Source: UBA6109 sp964506465 (lineage in GTDB: Bacteria > Desulfobacterota > Syntrophia > Syntrophales > UBA6109). From it: 64,000 bases of DNA. A program made the translations under genes and the position numbers. Position 1 is the first letter of the stretch. Each line of letters opens with the position of its first letter. Shown in pieces: positions 33,943-42,891 of this stretch. The stretch is taken from contig CAZDLM010000007.1 in NCBI GenBank assembly GCA_964506465.1, positions 1 through 64,000 on the forward strand, written 5' to 3'. The notes under the pieces were generated by a model. That model saw nothing but the letters and a program-made list of their open reading frames with translations, was not told where the DNA came from and searched no databases.

Positions 33943-35671
33943 ATGACCAATTCCGAGATTGCAGGAATCTTCCTGGACATGGCCGACCTCCTCGAGATGA
34001 AGGTCGATAATCCTTTCAAGATCCGGGCCTACCGGCGCGCCGCCGAGTCCATCAAGCAACTGCCGCGGGAAATGAGCGCCATGCTTGCCGCGGGAGAGGA
34101 CTTCCGGGAAATCCCCGGGATCGGCGAGGCCGTCGCCACGAAGAGCGAAGAGCTCCTCCGGACGGGCAGGCTCGTCGCCTACGAAGAATTGAAGGCGGCT
34201 CTTCCCCCCGGCGTCCTCGATCTCATGGCCGTGCCGGGCGTCGGCCCCAAGACCGCCTACCGCCTCGCCGCAGAACTGGGCGTCCGGTCCGTCGACGACC
34301 TGGAACGTGCGGCGATGGACGGCCGCCTCGCCTCGCTGCCGCGCCTCGGGGAAAAGACGGCCGAGAAGATCCTTCGGGAGATCCGGGCGCTCCGCCGCAA
34401 GGATCGGCGCTATCCGCTGGGAACGGCCCTGCCCGCTGTCGAAGAGATCCTGGCGGCGCTCCGCAAGGTGCCCGGCGTCCGCAACATTACGCCCGCCGGA
34501 AGCCTGAGACGCTTCCGGGAGACGGTTGGCGACATCGACATCATGGCGACCGCCGACGACCCCGAAGCGGCCATCGCCGCCTTCGCCGGCCTGCCCCAGG
34601 TCGTCGAGGTGCTCGCCCGGGGGACAACGAAGGCCAGCGTCCTCCTTGCGGGGAACCTCCAGGCGGACCTGCGGATCGTCGCACACGAATCCTTCGGTTC
34701 GCTGCTTCAGCACTTCACGGGAAGCCGCGACCACAACATCGCCCTGCGCGCCTTCGCCCAGAAAATGGGCCTCAGCCTCAGCGAATACGGGATCGCAGAC
34801 GACCTGGGCAAGATCGAGACCTTCACCGACGAGGCGTCCTTCTACGGCCGCCTGGGACTCTCCTTCATCCCCCCGGAGGTGCGGGAGAACCAGGGAGAGA
34901 TCGACCTTGCGGCCCGGGGGATGCTGCCCCGCCTCCTGGAAGCCGGGGACATCCGCGGGGACTTCCACACCCACACCGACTGGAGCGACGGGCAGGCGAG
35001 CCTGGAAGAAATGGCCGCCGCTGCTGAGGCCCTCGGCTACGAGTACCTCGTCGTCACCGACCATTCGGCGGGTCTCGGGATCGCCAATGGCCATGCCGCC
35101 GACAGGCTCCACAGCCAGACGGAGCGGATCCGCGCGATCAANNNNNNNNNNACGGAAGCGGGGGACGCGGCTCCTCGCGGGCGTCGAGGTCAACATCAAG
35201 GCCGACGGGCGGCTTGCCCTCCCCGACGAAGTACTCGCCGAACTCGACGTTGTCATCGCCGCCGTCCACTCCTCCCTGAACCAGAACGAACAGAAGATGA
35301 CGCGGCGCATCGTCGCGGCGCTCGAAAATCCCCACGTGGACATCCTCGCCCATCCGACCTGCCGCCTCATCGGCCGGCGCGAACCCACCGCCGTGAACCT
35401 GGAGGCCGTCCTCGCCGCCGCCGCCCGTTTCGGCAAGGCGCTGGAAATCAACGCCATGCCGGACCGGCTGGATCTCAACGGCGCGCATATCCGCCAGGCG
35501 CGGGAGCGCGGCGTGATGCTCGCGATCGGAACGGACGCCCATGCCGCCGTGCACCTTTCCCTCATGCGGTTCGGCGTCGGCACGGCGCGCCGCGGATGGT
35601 GCGGTTCGGCGGATATCCTCAACACCCGGCGCCTCGCCGACGTCCTTGCCTGGCTCGAGAGGGCGGCGTGA
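33943..35671 (+). CDS. polX: DNA polymerase X family with PHP domain (gap inside)
   Basis: A bacterial PolX, a repair polymerase. N-terminal helix-hairpin-helix modules (IPGIGEAVATKSEEL, VPGVGPKTAYRLA, LPRLGEKTAEKI) precede the palm with the metal motif GSLRRFRETVGDIDIM, then a PHP phosphoesterase domain from DFHTHTDWSDG (about 340) to the end (HPTCRLIGRRE, IGTDAHAA). Ten Ns at 35142-35151 interrupt it, and the reading frame changes by one across them. The gap is probably not exactly 10 bases, and the joined protein is about 575 residues. The right part reads RKRGTRLLAGVEVN. Confidence 0.9.
35142..35151. other. Assembly gap (10 N)
   Basis: Ten unknown bases inside polX. The frames on the two sides differ by one, so the true length must differ from 10 by an amount that restores the frame. 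Confidence 0.99.
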
Positions 35672-35706
35672 CCGGAGCATCCCCCGCCGGGCGGTATTTT
35701 TATCCA

Positions 35707-35735
35707 TTGACAATTACCGGGCGACATCCTATAGG
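35707..35735 (+). promoter_or_regulatory. Sigma70 promoter for the cimA leader
   Basis: TTGACA (35707-35712), a 17-bp spacer and TATAGG (35730-35735). Transcription would start near 35742, about 27 bases before the leader-peptide ATG and outside the polX coding region. Confidence 0.75.
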
Positions 35736-35768
35736 GAACCCTCATCGGAAAGGGGAAGGATCGGCAGC

Positions 35769-35864
35769 ATGACCAAGATCACGATCGGCATCGTCATATC
35801 CATTATTCCCGCGGGCATCATTACCGTGCCCGCATACCGTGGAGACCTGACCGCCGTTTCGTGA
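35769..35864 (+). CDS. Isoleucine-rich leader peptide of cimA
   Basis: A 31-residue ORF, beginning MTKITIGIVISIIPAGIITV, with eight Ile codons, two of them in tandem pairs (codons 12-13 and 17-18) and one rare ATA. AAGGAT lies 7 bp before the ATG. It follows its own promoter and precedes a terminator and the citramalate synthase gene of isoleucine synthesis. This is the layout of an amino-acid leader peptide whose translation reports charged tRNA-Ile. The peptide itself needs no function. A longer reading of the same frame back to 35541 is only the out-of-frame end of polX. Confidence 0.8.
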   Translation: MTKITIGIVISIIPAGIITVPAYRGDLTAVS

Positions 35865-35925
35865 CATCCGCTCACACCATCAGCAAAACCGTTATCAGGC
35901 CTCCTGGTAACGGTTTTTTATTTTG
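35811..35925 (+). promoter_or_regulatory. Transcription attenuator (antiterminator/terminator) for cimA
   Basis: Three alternative pairings are visible. A pause-type hairpin pairs GCGGGCA (35811-35817) with TGCCCGC (35827-35833). The terminator pairs 35885-35899 with 35903-35917: 15 bp including one G-T, a 3-nt loop, then TTTTTTATTTT. The antiterminator arm 35842-35861 is complementary to 35884-35903 at about 14 of 20 positions, including a near-perfect GGAGACCTGA/TCAGGCCTCC block. The leader stop codon (35862-35864) follows the antiterminator arm directly. A ribosome finishing the leader would block it, while one stalled at Ile codons 12-18 would leave it free. Confidence 0.8.
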
Positions 35926-35935
35926 GGAGGAAGCC

Positions 35936-37531
35936 ATGAAGGAAAAACGAGTAAGGATCTACGACACCACGCTCCGCGACGGTAACCAGGGCGAGCGCAT
36001 CAACTTTTCCGCGGAGGAAAAGCTGCGAATCGCGCTGCGCCTTGACGAACTGGGATTTGCGTACATCGAGGGCGGGTGGCCCGGCTCCAATCCGAAGGAC
36101 ATGCGCTTCTTCGAGCTCGCCAAGGCCGCCACCTTCCGGCAGGCAAAGCTGGCGGCCTTCGGCAGCACCCGCAGGCCGCGGATCCGCCCCTCCCGGTGCC
36201 GGAACATCCAGACCCTGCTCAAGGCGGGGACGCCGGTCGTGACGATCTTCGGCAAGTCCTGGGACCTCCACCTCCACGAGATCCTGAATGTCCCGCTTAC
36301 GGAGAACCTCCTCATGATCCGCGAATCCGTCGAATACCTGAAGGCCCGGGGGAAGGAAGTCGTCTACGACGCCGAGCACTTCTTCGACGGCTTCAAGAAT
36401 TCCCCGGAATACGCCTGCCGAACCATCGAGACGGCGCTCTCCGCCGGCGCGGACTGGATCGTCCTGTGCGACACCAACGGCGGCGCGCTTCCCGACGAGA
36501 TCGCCGCCATCACGGAGGAGGTGCTCTCGCTGATCCCCGCGGAGCGGACCGGGATCCATACCCACAACGACGGAGACCTGGCCGCCGCCAACACCCTCAC
36601 CGCGGTCCGCCTGGGAGTGCGGATGGTCCAGGGCACGGTCAACGGATTGGGGGAGCGATGCGGGAACGCCGACCTGATTTCCGTCACCGCCAATCTGCAG
36701 TTGAAGATGGGCTTCCGCTGCCTCCCGGAATTCTCCCTGCGTCAGTTGACCGCCCTTTCAAACTTCGTGAGCGAAACGGCCAACGTAAAACCGCTCCGCA
36801 GCCGCCCCTTCGTCGGACGCAGCGCCTTCGCCCACAAGGGCGGCGTCCACGTCAGCGCCATCATCAAGAACAGTGCCGCCTACGAACACATCGCCCCCGA
36901 ATGCGTCGGCAACGAGCGCCGCGTCCTTGTCTCGGACCTGGCCGGAAAAAGCAACATCGACTACAAGGCCCGGGAGCTGGGGATCCCCCTCGGCGACGAT
37001 CCCCGGATCAGCCGGAAGATCGTCCGCGAGATCAAGAAGATGGAGAATGAAGGCTATTCCTTCGACGCCGCCGACGGCTCCCTGTCGCTGCGGATCAAGA
37101 AGATCACCGGCGCCTTCAAGGAGCCCTTCCGGCTGGAGTGCTTCCAGGTCCTGAATTCGAAGACCGGGGAGCGGGCGCCGCTGTCGCAGGCGATGGTGAA
37201 GGTCTCCGTCGGGGACGAGCACGAACTGACGGCGGCCGAGGGAAACGGCCCTGTCAACGCCCTCGATCACGCCCTGCGCAAGGCCCTGGTCAAGTTCTAC
37301 CCGCAGATCCGCGAGATGCATCTGGTGGACTTCAAGGTCCGTACGCTCGAGGGGAGCGAAGGGACGGCGGCAAAGGTGCGCGTGCTGCTCGACTCCCGGG
37401 ACGACCGCGACATCTGGAGCACCGTCGGCGTCTCGACGAACATCATCGAGGCGAGCTGGCATGCGCTCGTCGACAGCATCCAGTACAAACTCAGTAAGGA
37501 CAGGATGAACCGCAACAAACAAGCTCGTTGA
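35936..37531 (+). CDS. cimA: (R)-citramalate synthase
   Basis: A 531-residue enzyme of the HMGL-like/LeuA superfamily that condenses pyruvate and acetyl-CoA to citramalate, the first step of the threonine-independent route to isoleucine. The catalytic start RIYDTTLRDGNQGE is followed by EGGWPGSNPKD, a mark of the CimA group, by the metal motif GIHTHNDGDLAAAN, and by NGLGERCGNADL. The C-terminal third is the regulatory LeuA-dimer domain, likely the site of Ile feedback. The start at 35936 has GGGAGG 5 bp upstream. It sits directly behind an Ile-rich leader and attenuator. Confidence 0.95.
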   Translation: MKEKRVRIYDTTLRDGNQGERINFSAEEKLRIALRLDELGFAYIEGGWPGSNPKDMRFFELAKAATFRQAKLAAFGSTRRPRIRPSRCRNIQTLLKAGTPVVTIFGKSWDLHLHEILNVPLTENLLMIRESVEYLKARGKEVVYDAEHFFDGFKNSPEYACRTIETALSAGADWIVLCDTNGGALPDEIAAITEEVLSLIPAERTGIHTHNDGDLAAANTLTAVRLGVRMVQGTVNGLGERCGNADLISVTANLQLKMGFRCLPEFSLRQLTALSNFVSETANVKPLRSRPFVGRSAFAHKGGVHVSAIIKNSAAYEHIAPECVGNERRVLVSDLAGKSNIDYKARELGIPLGDDPRISRKIVREIKKMENEGYSFDAADGSLSLRIKKITGAFKEPFRLECFQVLNSKTGERAPLSQAMVKVSVGDEHELTAAEGNGPVNALDHALRKALVKFYPQIREMHLVDFKVRTLEGSEGTAAKVRVLLDSRDDRDIWSTVGVSTNIIEASWHALVDSIQYKLSKDRMNRNKQAR

Positions 37532-37589
37532 TAAGACCGTGCCTTTCTGATAGAAAATATCCGGGTTTCAGAAAGATACGGAAAACGAG

Positions 37590-38198
37590 ATGATCCTGTC
37601 GGTGCACAAGGACAATCCGCAGTTGCGCCTGATCCGGAAGGCCGTTGAGGTTCTCCGGGACGGAGGTCTTATCATCTATCCGACGGATACGGTCTACGGC
37701 CTGGGCTGCGATCTCTACAACAAGCACGCAATCGAGCGGATCTACGAGATCAAACACCGCGACAAGAAGCAGCCGCTCAGTTTCGTCTGCGCCGACCTCA
37801 AGGACATCAGCCGCTACGCCCTCGTTACCGACTACGCCTACCGGACCATGAAACGGCTCCTGCCTGGTCCCTACACCTTCATTCTCCAGGCCTCCCGTCT
37901 CGTGCCGAAGATCATTCTCCCCAAGCGCCAGACCACGGGCATCCGCGTTCCGGACAACCGCATCTGCCTGATGCTCGTCCAGGAATTCGGGCAGCCGATC
38001 ATCAGCACGTCCGTGGAGTCGCGGGAAGGCGAGTTGATGAGCGACCCGCTCGAAATCGCGGAGCAGTACGGCAAACGGGTGGACGTCATTCTCGACGGCG
38101 GCGTGATCTCGCCGGAGCCTTCGAGCGTCATCAGCCTCGTGGACGACGTGATCGAGGTCCTCAGGGCAGGGAAAGGGGATGTTTCCTCTTTCCAGTAA
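37590..38198 (+). CDS. YciO-type Sua5/YrdC protein
   Basis: A 202-residue protein of the YrdC/TsaC superfamily. The fold motifs are GGLIIYPTDTVYGLGCD (about 26-42), RIYEIKHRDKKQPLSFVC and LLPGPYTFIL, with TGIRVPDN and ISTSVESREGE near the end. Overall spacing, and the start HKDNPQLRLI in particular, match E. coli YciO rather than TsaC. YrdC proteins make threonylcarbamoyl-AMP for tRNA t6A, though YciO's own role is less settled. It starts 58 bp after cimA and may share its transcript. Confidence 0.88.
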   Translation: MILSVHKDNPQLRLIRKAVEVLRDGGLIIYPTDTVYGLGCDLYNKHAIERIYEIKHRDKKQPLSFVCADLKDISRYALVTDYAYRTMKRLLPGPYTFILQASRLVPKIILPKRQTTGIRVPDNRICLMLVQEFGQPIISTSVESREGELMSDPLEIAEQYGKRVDVILDGGVISPEPSSVISLVDDVIEVLRAGKGDVSSFQ

Positions 38199-38216
38199 AA
38201 GGATCCCAAAGATCTT

Positions 38217-38365
38217 GCCATGCCCGGTTCGACGGGCTCACCGTGACATGGCACAAGGCGATCCCAAGAAATTGTCATGCTGAGCTTGTCGAAGCATGAG
38301 CCTGACGAAGGGTGAACGGGTAAGGGCATGGCGCGCGGGACATTGAAGCATTCTTGTACAGCCTG
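38217..38365. repeat. MITE-like palindromic repeat, decayed copy E
   Basis: In the 265-bp gap before the RNase E/G gene. The inner arms TTCGACGGGCTCACCGTGAC and GAGCTTGTCGAAGCATGAG are related to copy A. The right terminus GCATTCTTGTACAGCCTG matches the other copies. The left terminus is lost. Confidence 0.5.
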
Positions 38366-38463
38366 ACCGGACACAGGACGCGACATTCCTGCCCCGCCCC
38401 GCAAGCGCGAAATGGGGGACGGCGCGGCGGGAATGCAAAAATACGAAAAAAAGGATGGAACCC

Positions 38464-40386
38464 ATGAAGCAGATGCTGATCAACGCCGTCCACCACGAGC
38501 AGAGACGGATGGCCGTCGTCGATGAAGGGAAGCTCATCGAATACAATATCCAGATGGCCGTCCGGGAGCCCATCACGGGAAACATCTACAAGGGAACCGT
38601 GATGAAGGTGGAGAGGGGCCTGCAGGCCGCCTTCGTGAACCACGGCGGCAAGAAGGACGGCTTCCTCCCCCTGCGGGACGTGAGCCCGGAATACTTCGGT
38701 GAGGCGAAAGACAACGGGAAGGAAGGCAAGGAGGGGAATTCCCGCGGCAGGCATACCCTCAAGGTGGGGCAGACGGTGCTCGTCCAGGTGCTTCGGGAAG
38801 TCGGGGAGCGCAAGGGCGCCCTGCTGACGACGTATATCTCCCTCCCCGGCCGCTACCTTGTCCTCCTGCCCAACAAGCCGGGCGGCGGCATCTCCCGCAA
38901 GATCGAGGATGAAGAGGACCGCAAGCGGCTCAAGGCGCTGGTGGAGCAGATCAAGGTGGAGGAGGACGCCGGTTTCATCGTCCGGACCGCGGGCATGAAC
39001 CGCACCAAGCAGGAGCTCTCCCGCGATTACCAGCATCTCTGGCGTCTCTGGAAGGAGATCGTCAAGCGCGCCGAGACCACCTGCGCCCCCGCGTTGATCT
39101 ACCAGGAAAGCGATTTCGGCGTCCGTTCCGTGCGGGATTATTTCACCTCCGAAATCCAGGAGATCCTCGTGGACGAGATGGATACCTTCCGCAAGGTCCG
39201 CGCCTACTGCAAGGCCGTCTCGCCCCGCACCATGAGAATCATCAAGCTCTACAAGGACAAGGTCCCTCTCTTCGACAAGTTCCTGCTGGAGGACCAGATC
39301 AAGGCGATCTACCAGGAACGCGTGGAACTGCGCTCCGGCGGCCACATCGTCATCAGCCCGACGGAGGCCATGATCACGATCGACGTCAATTCCGGCAAGG
39401 CCTCCCACAAACGCAACGTCGAGGAAACCGCCTTCAAAACGAATCTGGACGCCGCCGAGGAGATCGCGCGCCAGCTCAGGCTCCGTGACCTCGGGGGGCT
39501 CATCGTCATCGACTTCATCGACATGATGGACCGGAAGAACGTCGCCGAGGTCGAGAAGGCCTTCAAGAAGGCGATGAGTGTCGACAGGTCACGGGTCCAG
39601 CTCGCCCACATCTCGAAGTTCGGCATCCTGGAACTGTCGCGCCAGAAGAAGCAGTCCACCATTCAGGAGATCAGCTACACCGCCTGTCCGCACTGCCGAG
39701 GCACGGGAACGCGACCCTCCGTGGAATACGCGGCCCTCGGCGCGTTGAGGAAGATCACGACCCAGGCGGTCAAGGGCACCTTTTCCGCCTTCCGGGTCAC
39801 ACTGCCCGCGCCCGTCGCCGACTATCTCCTCAATCATAAACGGAACGAGCTGGCCGGCCTGGAATCGACGTATGACATGTCCATCCACGTCTGCGGAAGT
39901 CCGGACATGACCTGGGACGAGATCCGGATCGAAACGACGGTCAAGGAGACCCCTGCGGAGCCCCCGGAACCGGAGGCGCATCCGGTCGTGGAAGGCGGGG
40001 TGGAGGCAGAAACGGAAGACGAGGCGCCGCCGGCTGCGGAAGCCGAGCGCGCTGCTAAGAAACCGGAAGAACGGCCCGAGGAACGTGCGGCTCAGCAACC
40101 GGAAGGACCGGCCAGGAAGGGCCGTCGGAGATCCCGGCATCGCCACCGCCGGTCCGGCGCAAAGAAGGTGGAACAGAAGGCACCGGAAGAAGCCGAGCAT
40201 GCCACGGCCGCTGTCGTCACAGTCGAAGCGGCGGCCCTGCCCGCCCTCCCGCCGTCCAGCGGATTGCCCGCGGCGACCCCTCCTTCCGCTGAACCGGCGA
40301 AACCGGCCCCGGCGGAAAAGGGACCCCGCGGCGATCGGAGCGATCTGCTGAAGCTTCTTCAGCAGGCCTTTGAATCGGAGGATTGA
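38464..40386 (+). CDS. rng: Ribonuclease E/G family protein
   Basis: A 640-residue endoribonuclease for rRNA maturation and mRNA decay. The S1 domain (about 35-125; GNIYKGTVMKVERGLQAAFV) has a short charged insert. The catalytic DNase I-like part has the metal aspartates in ITIDVNSGK and LGGLIVIDFIDM, and the zinc-link CPHCRGTG follows. Residues about 500-630 are a low-complexity Pro/Glu/Ala tail with an Arg-rich patch (RRRSRHRHRR), like an RNase E scaffold region that binds RNA or partners. The length lies between RNase G and RNase E. The start at 38464 follows AAGGATGG. Confidence 0.93.
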   Translation: MKQMLINAVHHEQRRMAVVDEGKLIEYNIQMAVREPITGNIYKGTVMKVERGLQAAFVNHGGKKDGFLPLRDVSPEYFGEAKDNGKEGKEGNSRGRHTLKVGQTVLVQVLREVGERKGALLTTYISLPGRYLVLLPNKPGGGISRKIEDEEDRKRLKALVEQIKVEEDAGFIVRTAGMNRTKQELSRDYQHLWRLWKEIVKRAETTCAPALIYQESDFGVRSVRDYFTSEIQEILVDEMDTFRKVRAYCKAVSPRTMRIIKLYKDKVPLFDKFLLEDQIKAIYQERVELRSGGHIVISPTEAMITIDVNSGKASHKRNVEETAFKTNLDAAEEIARQLRLRDLGGLIVIDFIDMMDRKNVAEVEKAFKKAMSVDRSRVQLAHISKFGILELSRQKKQSTIQEISYTACPHCRGTGTRPSVEYAALGALRKITTQAVKGTFSAFRVTLPAPVADYLLNHKRNELAGLESTYDMSIHVCGSPDMTWDEIRIETTVKETPAEPPEPEAHPVVEGGVEAETEDEAPPAAEAERAAKKPEERPEERAAQQPEGPARKGRRRSRHRHRRSGAKKVEQKAPEEAEHATAAVVTVEAAALPALPPSSGLPAATPPSAEPAKPAPAEKGPRGDRSDLLKLLQQAFESED

Positions 40387-40390
40387 ACCG

Positions 40391-41212
40391 TCAGCGGACG
40401 GTTTGGCCCAGCTCGCGCGACCGGAGGGTGGCCGTCTCGACGGCGGCCATGAGCGTCGCCCGGAGTTTCCCCTCTTCGAGGGCCTGAAGTCCCGCAATCG
40501 TACTCCCGGCCGGGGACGCCACCATGTCCTTCAGCTCGCCGGGGTGCTTTCCGGAGACGAGAAACAGTTTGGCCGCGCCGAGCAGCGTCTGTGCGGCGAG
40601 TTGCAGCGCGACGTCGCGGCTCAATCCCATGCGCACCCCGCCGTCCGCCAAGGCCTCGATCATGACAAAACCGTAGGCGGGTCCGCTTCCGCTCAAACCG
40701 GTCACGGCATCCAGGAGTTCCTCCTTCAGGACGACGGCCTTCCCGACGGTCGCGAAAATCTGCTCGACGAGCCGCACATCCCTCCCGGTCGCGGCGCGCC
40801 CGCCTGCAATCGCCGCCATCCCTTCTCCGACCAGCGCCGGCGTGTTCGGCATGACCCGCACCACCCGCGCGCCCTTTTCCAGCCGTTCCTCGATGTAGCG
40901 GGTCGGGATGCCGGCGGCGATGGAAAGAAGAAGCGTCTTTTTGTCGATCGCTCCGCGGATCTCGTCGAGAACGCCGGCGACGTTCTGTGGTTTGACCGCC
41001 AGGATCAGAATGTCCGCGCCCTTCAACGCCTGGCCATTGTCGTTCACGGCCTTCACGCCGAAGCTCCTCTTCAGTTCGTTCAGGCGTTCGGCCATCACAT
41101 CGGATACGGTGATGTTGCGGGGTTCGATCACCCCGGCGGATATCATGCCGCCGATCAGAGCGCTCCCCATCTTTCCTCCGCCGATCATCCCCACTTTCTT
41201 ATCCAATGCCAT
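40391..41212 (-). CDS. proC: Pyrroline-5-carboxylate reductase
   Basis: A 273-residue NAD(P)H enzyme for the last step of proline synthesis. The N-terminal Rossmann motif is VGMIGGGKMGSALIGGM (about 6-22), LILAVKPQNV follows, and the C-terminal dimer domain carries the family signature DAVTGLSGSGPAYGFVMIEALADGGVRMGL (read in parts) and HPGELKDMVASPAGSTIAGL. It converges with the RNase E/G gene, with 4 bp between the two stops, and is divergent from the hydrolase gene at 41414. Confidence 0.96.
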   Translation of the reverse strand: MALDKKVGMIGGGKMGSALIGGMISAGVIEPRNITVSDVMAERLNELKRSFGVKAVNDNGQALKGADILILAVKPQNVAGVLDEIRGAIDKKTLLLSIAAGIPTRYIEERLEKGARVVRVMPNTPALVGEGMAAIAGGRAATGRDVRLVEQIFATVGKAVVLKEELLDAVTGLSGSGPAYGFVMIEALADGGVRMGLSRDVALQLAAQTLLGAAKLFLVSGKHPGELKDMVASPAGSTIAGLQALEEGKLRATLMAAVETATLRSRELGQTVR

Positions 41213-41413
41213 GGTCCGGCCCTCCTTCTTTCGATGCGGATATCCCGCTTGGTGCTTTCTGCCCCCATCGGCACGATCCTGTCAATACGAAAAATGCTCC
41301 CGTCCTGCCCTGTCGTGACGGCGCTCCGCCTGGGAAGCCGGCCGATTTCCGTTTGCACTTCGGTTCGCCGATATGTTAGGCATCAGAGCAACCGACGACC
41401 ATGGAGGAATGAC

Positions 41414-42190
41414 ATGCTCCGCACCTTCGCCATCGAGGGACAAACCATTGCCTGCCGGGTCGCCCTTCACGAGGGCGCGCCGCGCGGCCGGTCGCTCGTC
41501 TTTCTCCATGGGTCCAGCAGCGATCACACGGTCTGGGCGCGCCAGTACGGTCCCCTGCGGGGTCTCTACGACATTGCCGCACCCGATTTCCCCGGCCACG
41601 GCTCGTCCACAGGGGAAGTTCCGGAGGACATCTGCGGACACGTCCCCTGGCTGAAGGGGCTGCTGGAGCAACTGCCTTTCGAAAAGCCCGTCCTCGTCGG
41701 CCATTCCATGGGTGCCGCCGTAACGCTCGCCTTCGCCCTGAGTTGCGGCGAGCGGCTAGGCGGAATCGTCCTTGCCGGCGGCGGCGCGAAGATGCGTGTC
41801 AATCCGGCGATCCTGACGGGCCTCAAGACCGATCCGTCCGCCATCATCGCCATGATCCCACGTTTTGCCGTCGCGAAGAAGAACCGCGAGCGCATCGGCT
41901 CGGTCCTCGCCGGGAGGCTTTCGGCGTTTCGGACGGACATTTTCTACCGGAACCTCGCCGCCTGCGACCGCTTCGACGTCACGACGGAGGTCGGAGGCAT
42001 CCGCGTCCCGGCGCTGATCGTCTGCGGGACGGAGGACAAGATGACGGCGCCCTCCCTGTCGGAGGACCTGAGGAAGCGCATACCGGGCGCCCGTCTGGAG
42101 CTGATCGAAAACGCAGGGCACTTCGCCATGATGGAAGAGCCGGAGGCGTTCAACCGGGTTTTGTGCGACTTCGTCGACACCCTTGTTTGA
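41414..42190 (+). CDS. Alpha/beta hydrolase
   Basis: A 258-residue hydrolase of unknown substrate. The oxyanion strand FLHGSSSDHTVW, nucleophile elbow GHSMGAA (Ser about 98), acid residue in VCGTEDKMTAP and terminal histidine in ENAGHFAMMEEPE are all in order. No signal peptide is seen, so it is likely cytoplasmic. The start at 41414 has GGAGG 7 bp upstream; the open frame continues back over proC, but that part is antisense. It begins a plus-strand run with yggT, yggU and murJ. Confidence 0.88.
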   Translation: MLRTFAIEGQTIACRVALHEGAPRGRSLVFLHGSSSDHTVWARQYGPLRGLYDIAAPDFPGHGSSTGEVPEDICGHVPWLKGLLEQLPFEKPVLVGHSMGAAVTLAFALSCGERLGGIVLAGGGAKMRVNPAILTGLKTDPSAIIAMIPRFAVAKKNRERIGSVLAGRLSAFRTDIFYRNLAACDRFDVTTEVGGIRVPALIVCGTEDKMTAPSLSEDLRKRIPGARLELIENAGHFAMMEEPEAFNRVLCDFVDTLV

Positions 42191-42215
42191 ATTTCATCGG
42201 GAAGGATGAAAATCC

Positions 42216-42515
42216 ATGTTCGTCCTGGGAAACCTCATCGCCGCCGCGGCCAAGATTCTTGACCTCCTGCTCACGATGTACCTGTGGGTCATCATCATCC
42301 GGGCGGTCCTGTCCTGGGTGAATCCGGACCCCTACAATCCCATCGTGCGGCTTCTGTACCAGGTGACCGAGCCGGTCCTCGGGGCCATCCGGCGGCGGCT
42401 TCCCATCGGCGGCTTCGGCATCGACTTTTCGCCGGTCATCGTGATTCTCGTCATCCTGTTCCTTCAGCAGTTCCTCGTTCAGACCCTGATCGAAATCGCG
42501 GTACGCATGCGGTAA
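42216..42515 (+). CDS. yggT: YggT family membrane protein
   Basis: A 99-residue protein with two TM segments (about 5-30 and 68-95) and the family loop SWVNPDPYNPIVRLLYQVTEPVL between them. YggT proteins are linked to osmotic or cell-division functions, but the mechanism is unsettled. Spacing is 25 bp after the hydrolase and 35 bp before yggU, and this yggT-yggU order is common in proteobacteria. Confidence 0.9.
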   Translation: MFVLGNLIAAAAKILDLLLTMYLWVIIIRAVLSWVNPDPYNPIVRLLYQVTEPVLGAIRRRLPIGGFGIDFSPVIVILVILFLQQFLVQTLIEIAVRMR

Positions 42516-42550
42516 GGAAAGACAGACGCCGCGGAGGCGGGGGAAACGGC

Positions 42551-42871
42551 ATGCCGGAAATCGGCCGGTTGGAAGTTCATCAAACGCAAAAAGGCGCATC
42601 CTTTCAGGTACACGTCGTCCCGCGGGCGAGCCGGACGGAGATCGCCGGACTGCACGGAGACGCATTGAAACTGAGAGTCGCCGCCCCGCCGGTGGAGGGA
42701 AAGGCCAATGAGGAAATCGTCCGCTTTCTGGCCGGCCTCCTCGGTCTGCGACGGGCGGACGTGTCCATCATCGCCGGACAGACCTCGAAGAGAAAAACCG
42801 TGATGGTCAGGGGCATGGCGGCAGGTGACCTGCGCTCCACCCTGGTGCCGCAGCAGTCGCTTTGGGGATGA
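42551..42871 (+). CDS. yggU: DUF167/YggU family protein
   Basis: A 106-residue small soluble protein of unknown role. The family signature is clear: VHVVPRASRTEIAGLHGDALKLRVAAPPVEGKANEEIVRFLA (about 20-61, read in parts) and GQTSKRKTVMVRG. GGAGGCGGGGG lies upstream of the ATG at 42551. It follows yggT and ends 20 bp before the murJ start. Confidence 0.92.
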   Translation: MPEIGRLEVHQTQKGASFQVHVVPRASRTEIAGLHGDALKLRVAAPPVEGKANEEIVRFLAGLLGLRRADVSIIAGQTSKRKTVMVRGMAAGDLRSTLVPQQSLWG

Positions 42872-42891
42872 AAGGGGTTTCTGGAGAGGCA

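Noticed and set aside
35541..35864. A 107-residue ORF containing the Ile-rich peptide
   Set aside because: Its first 75 codons are out of frame within polX. The promoter and ribosome site support only the last 31 codons as the leader.
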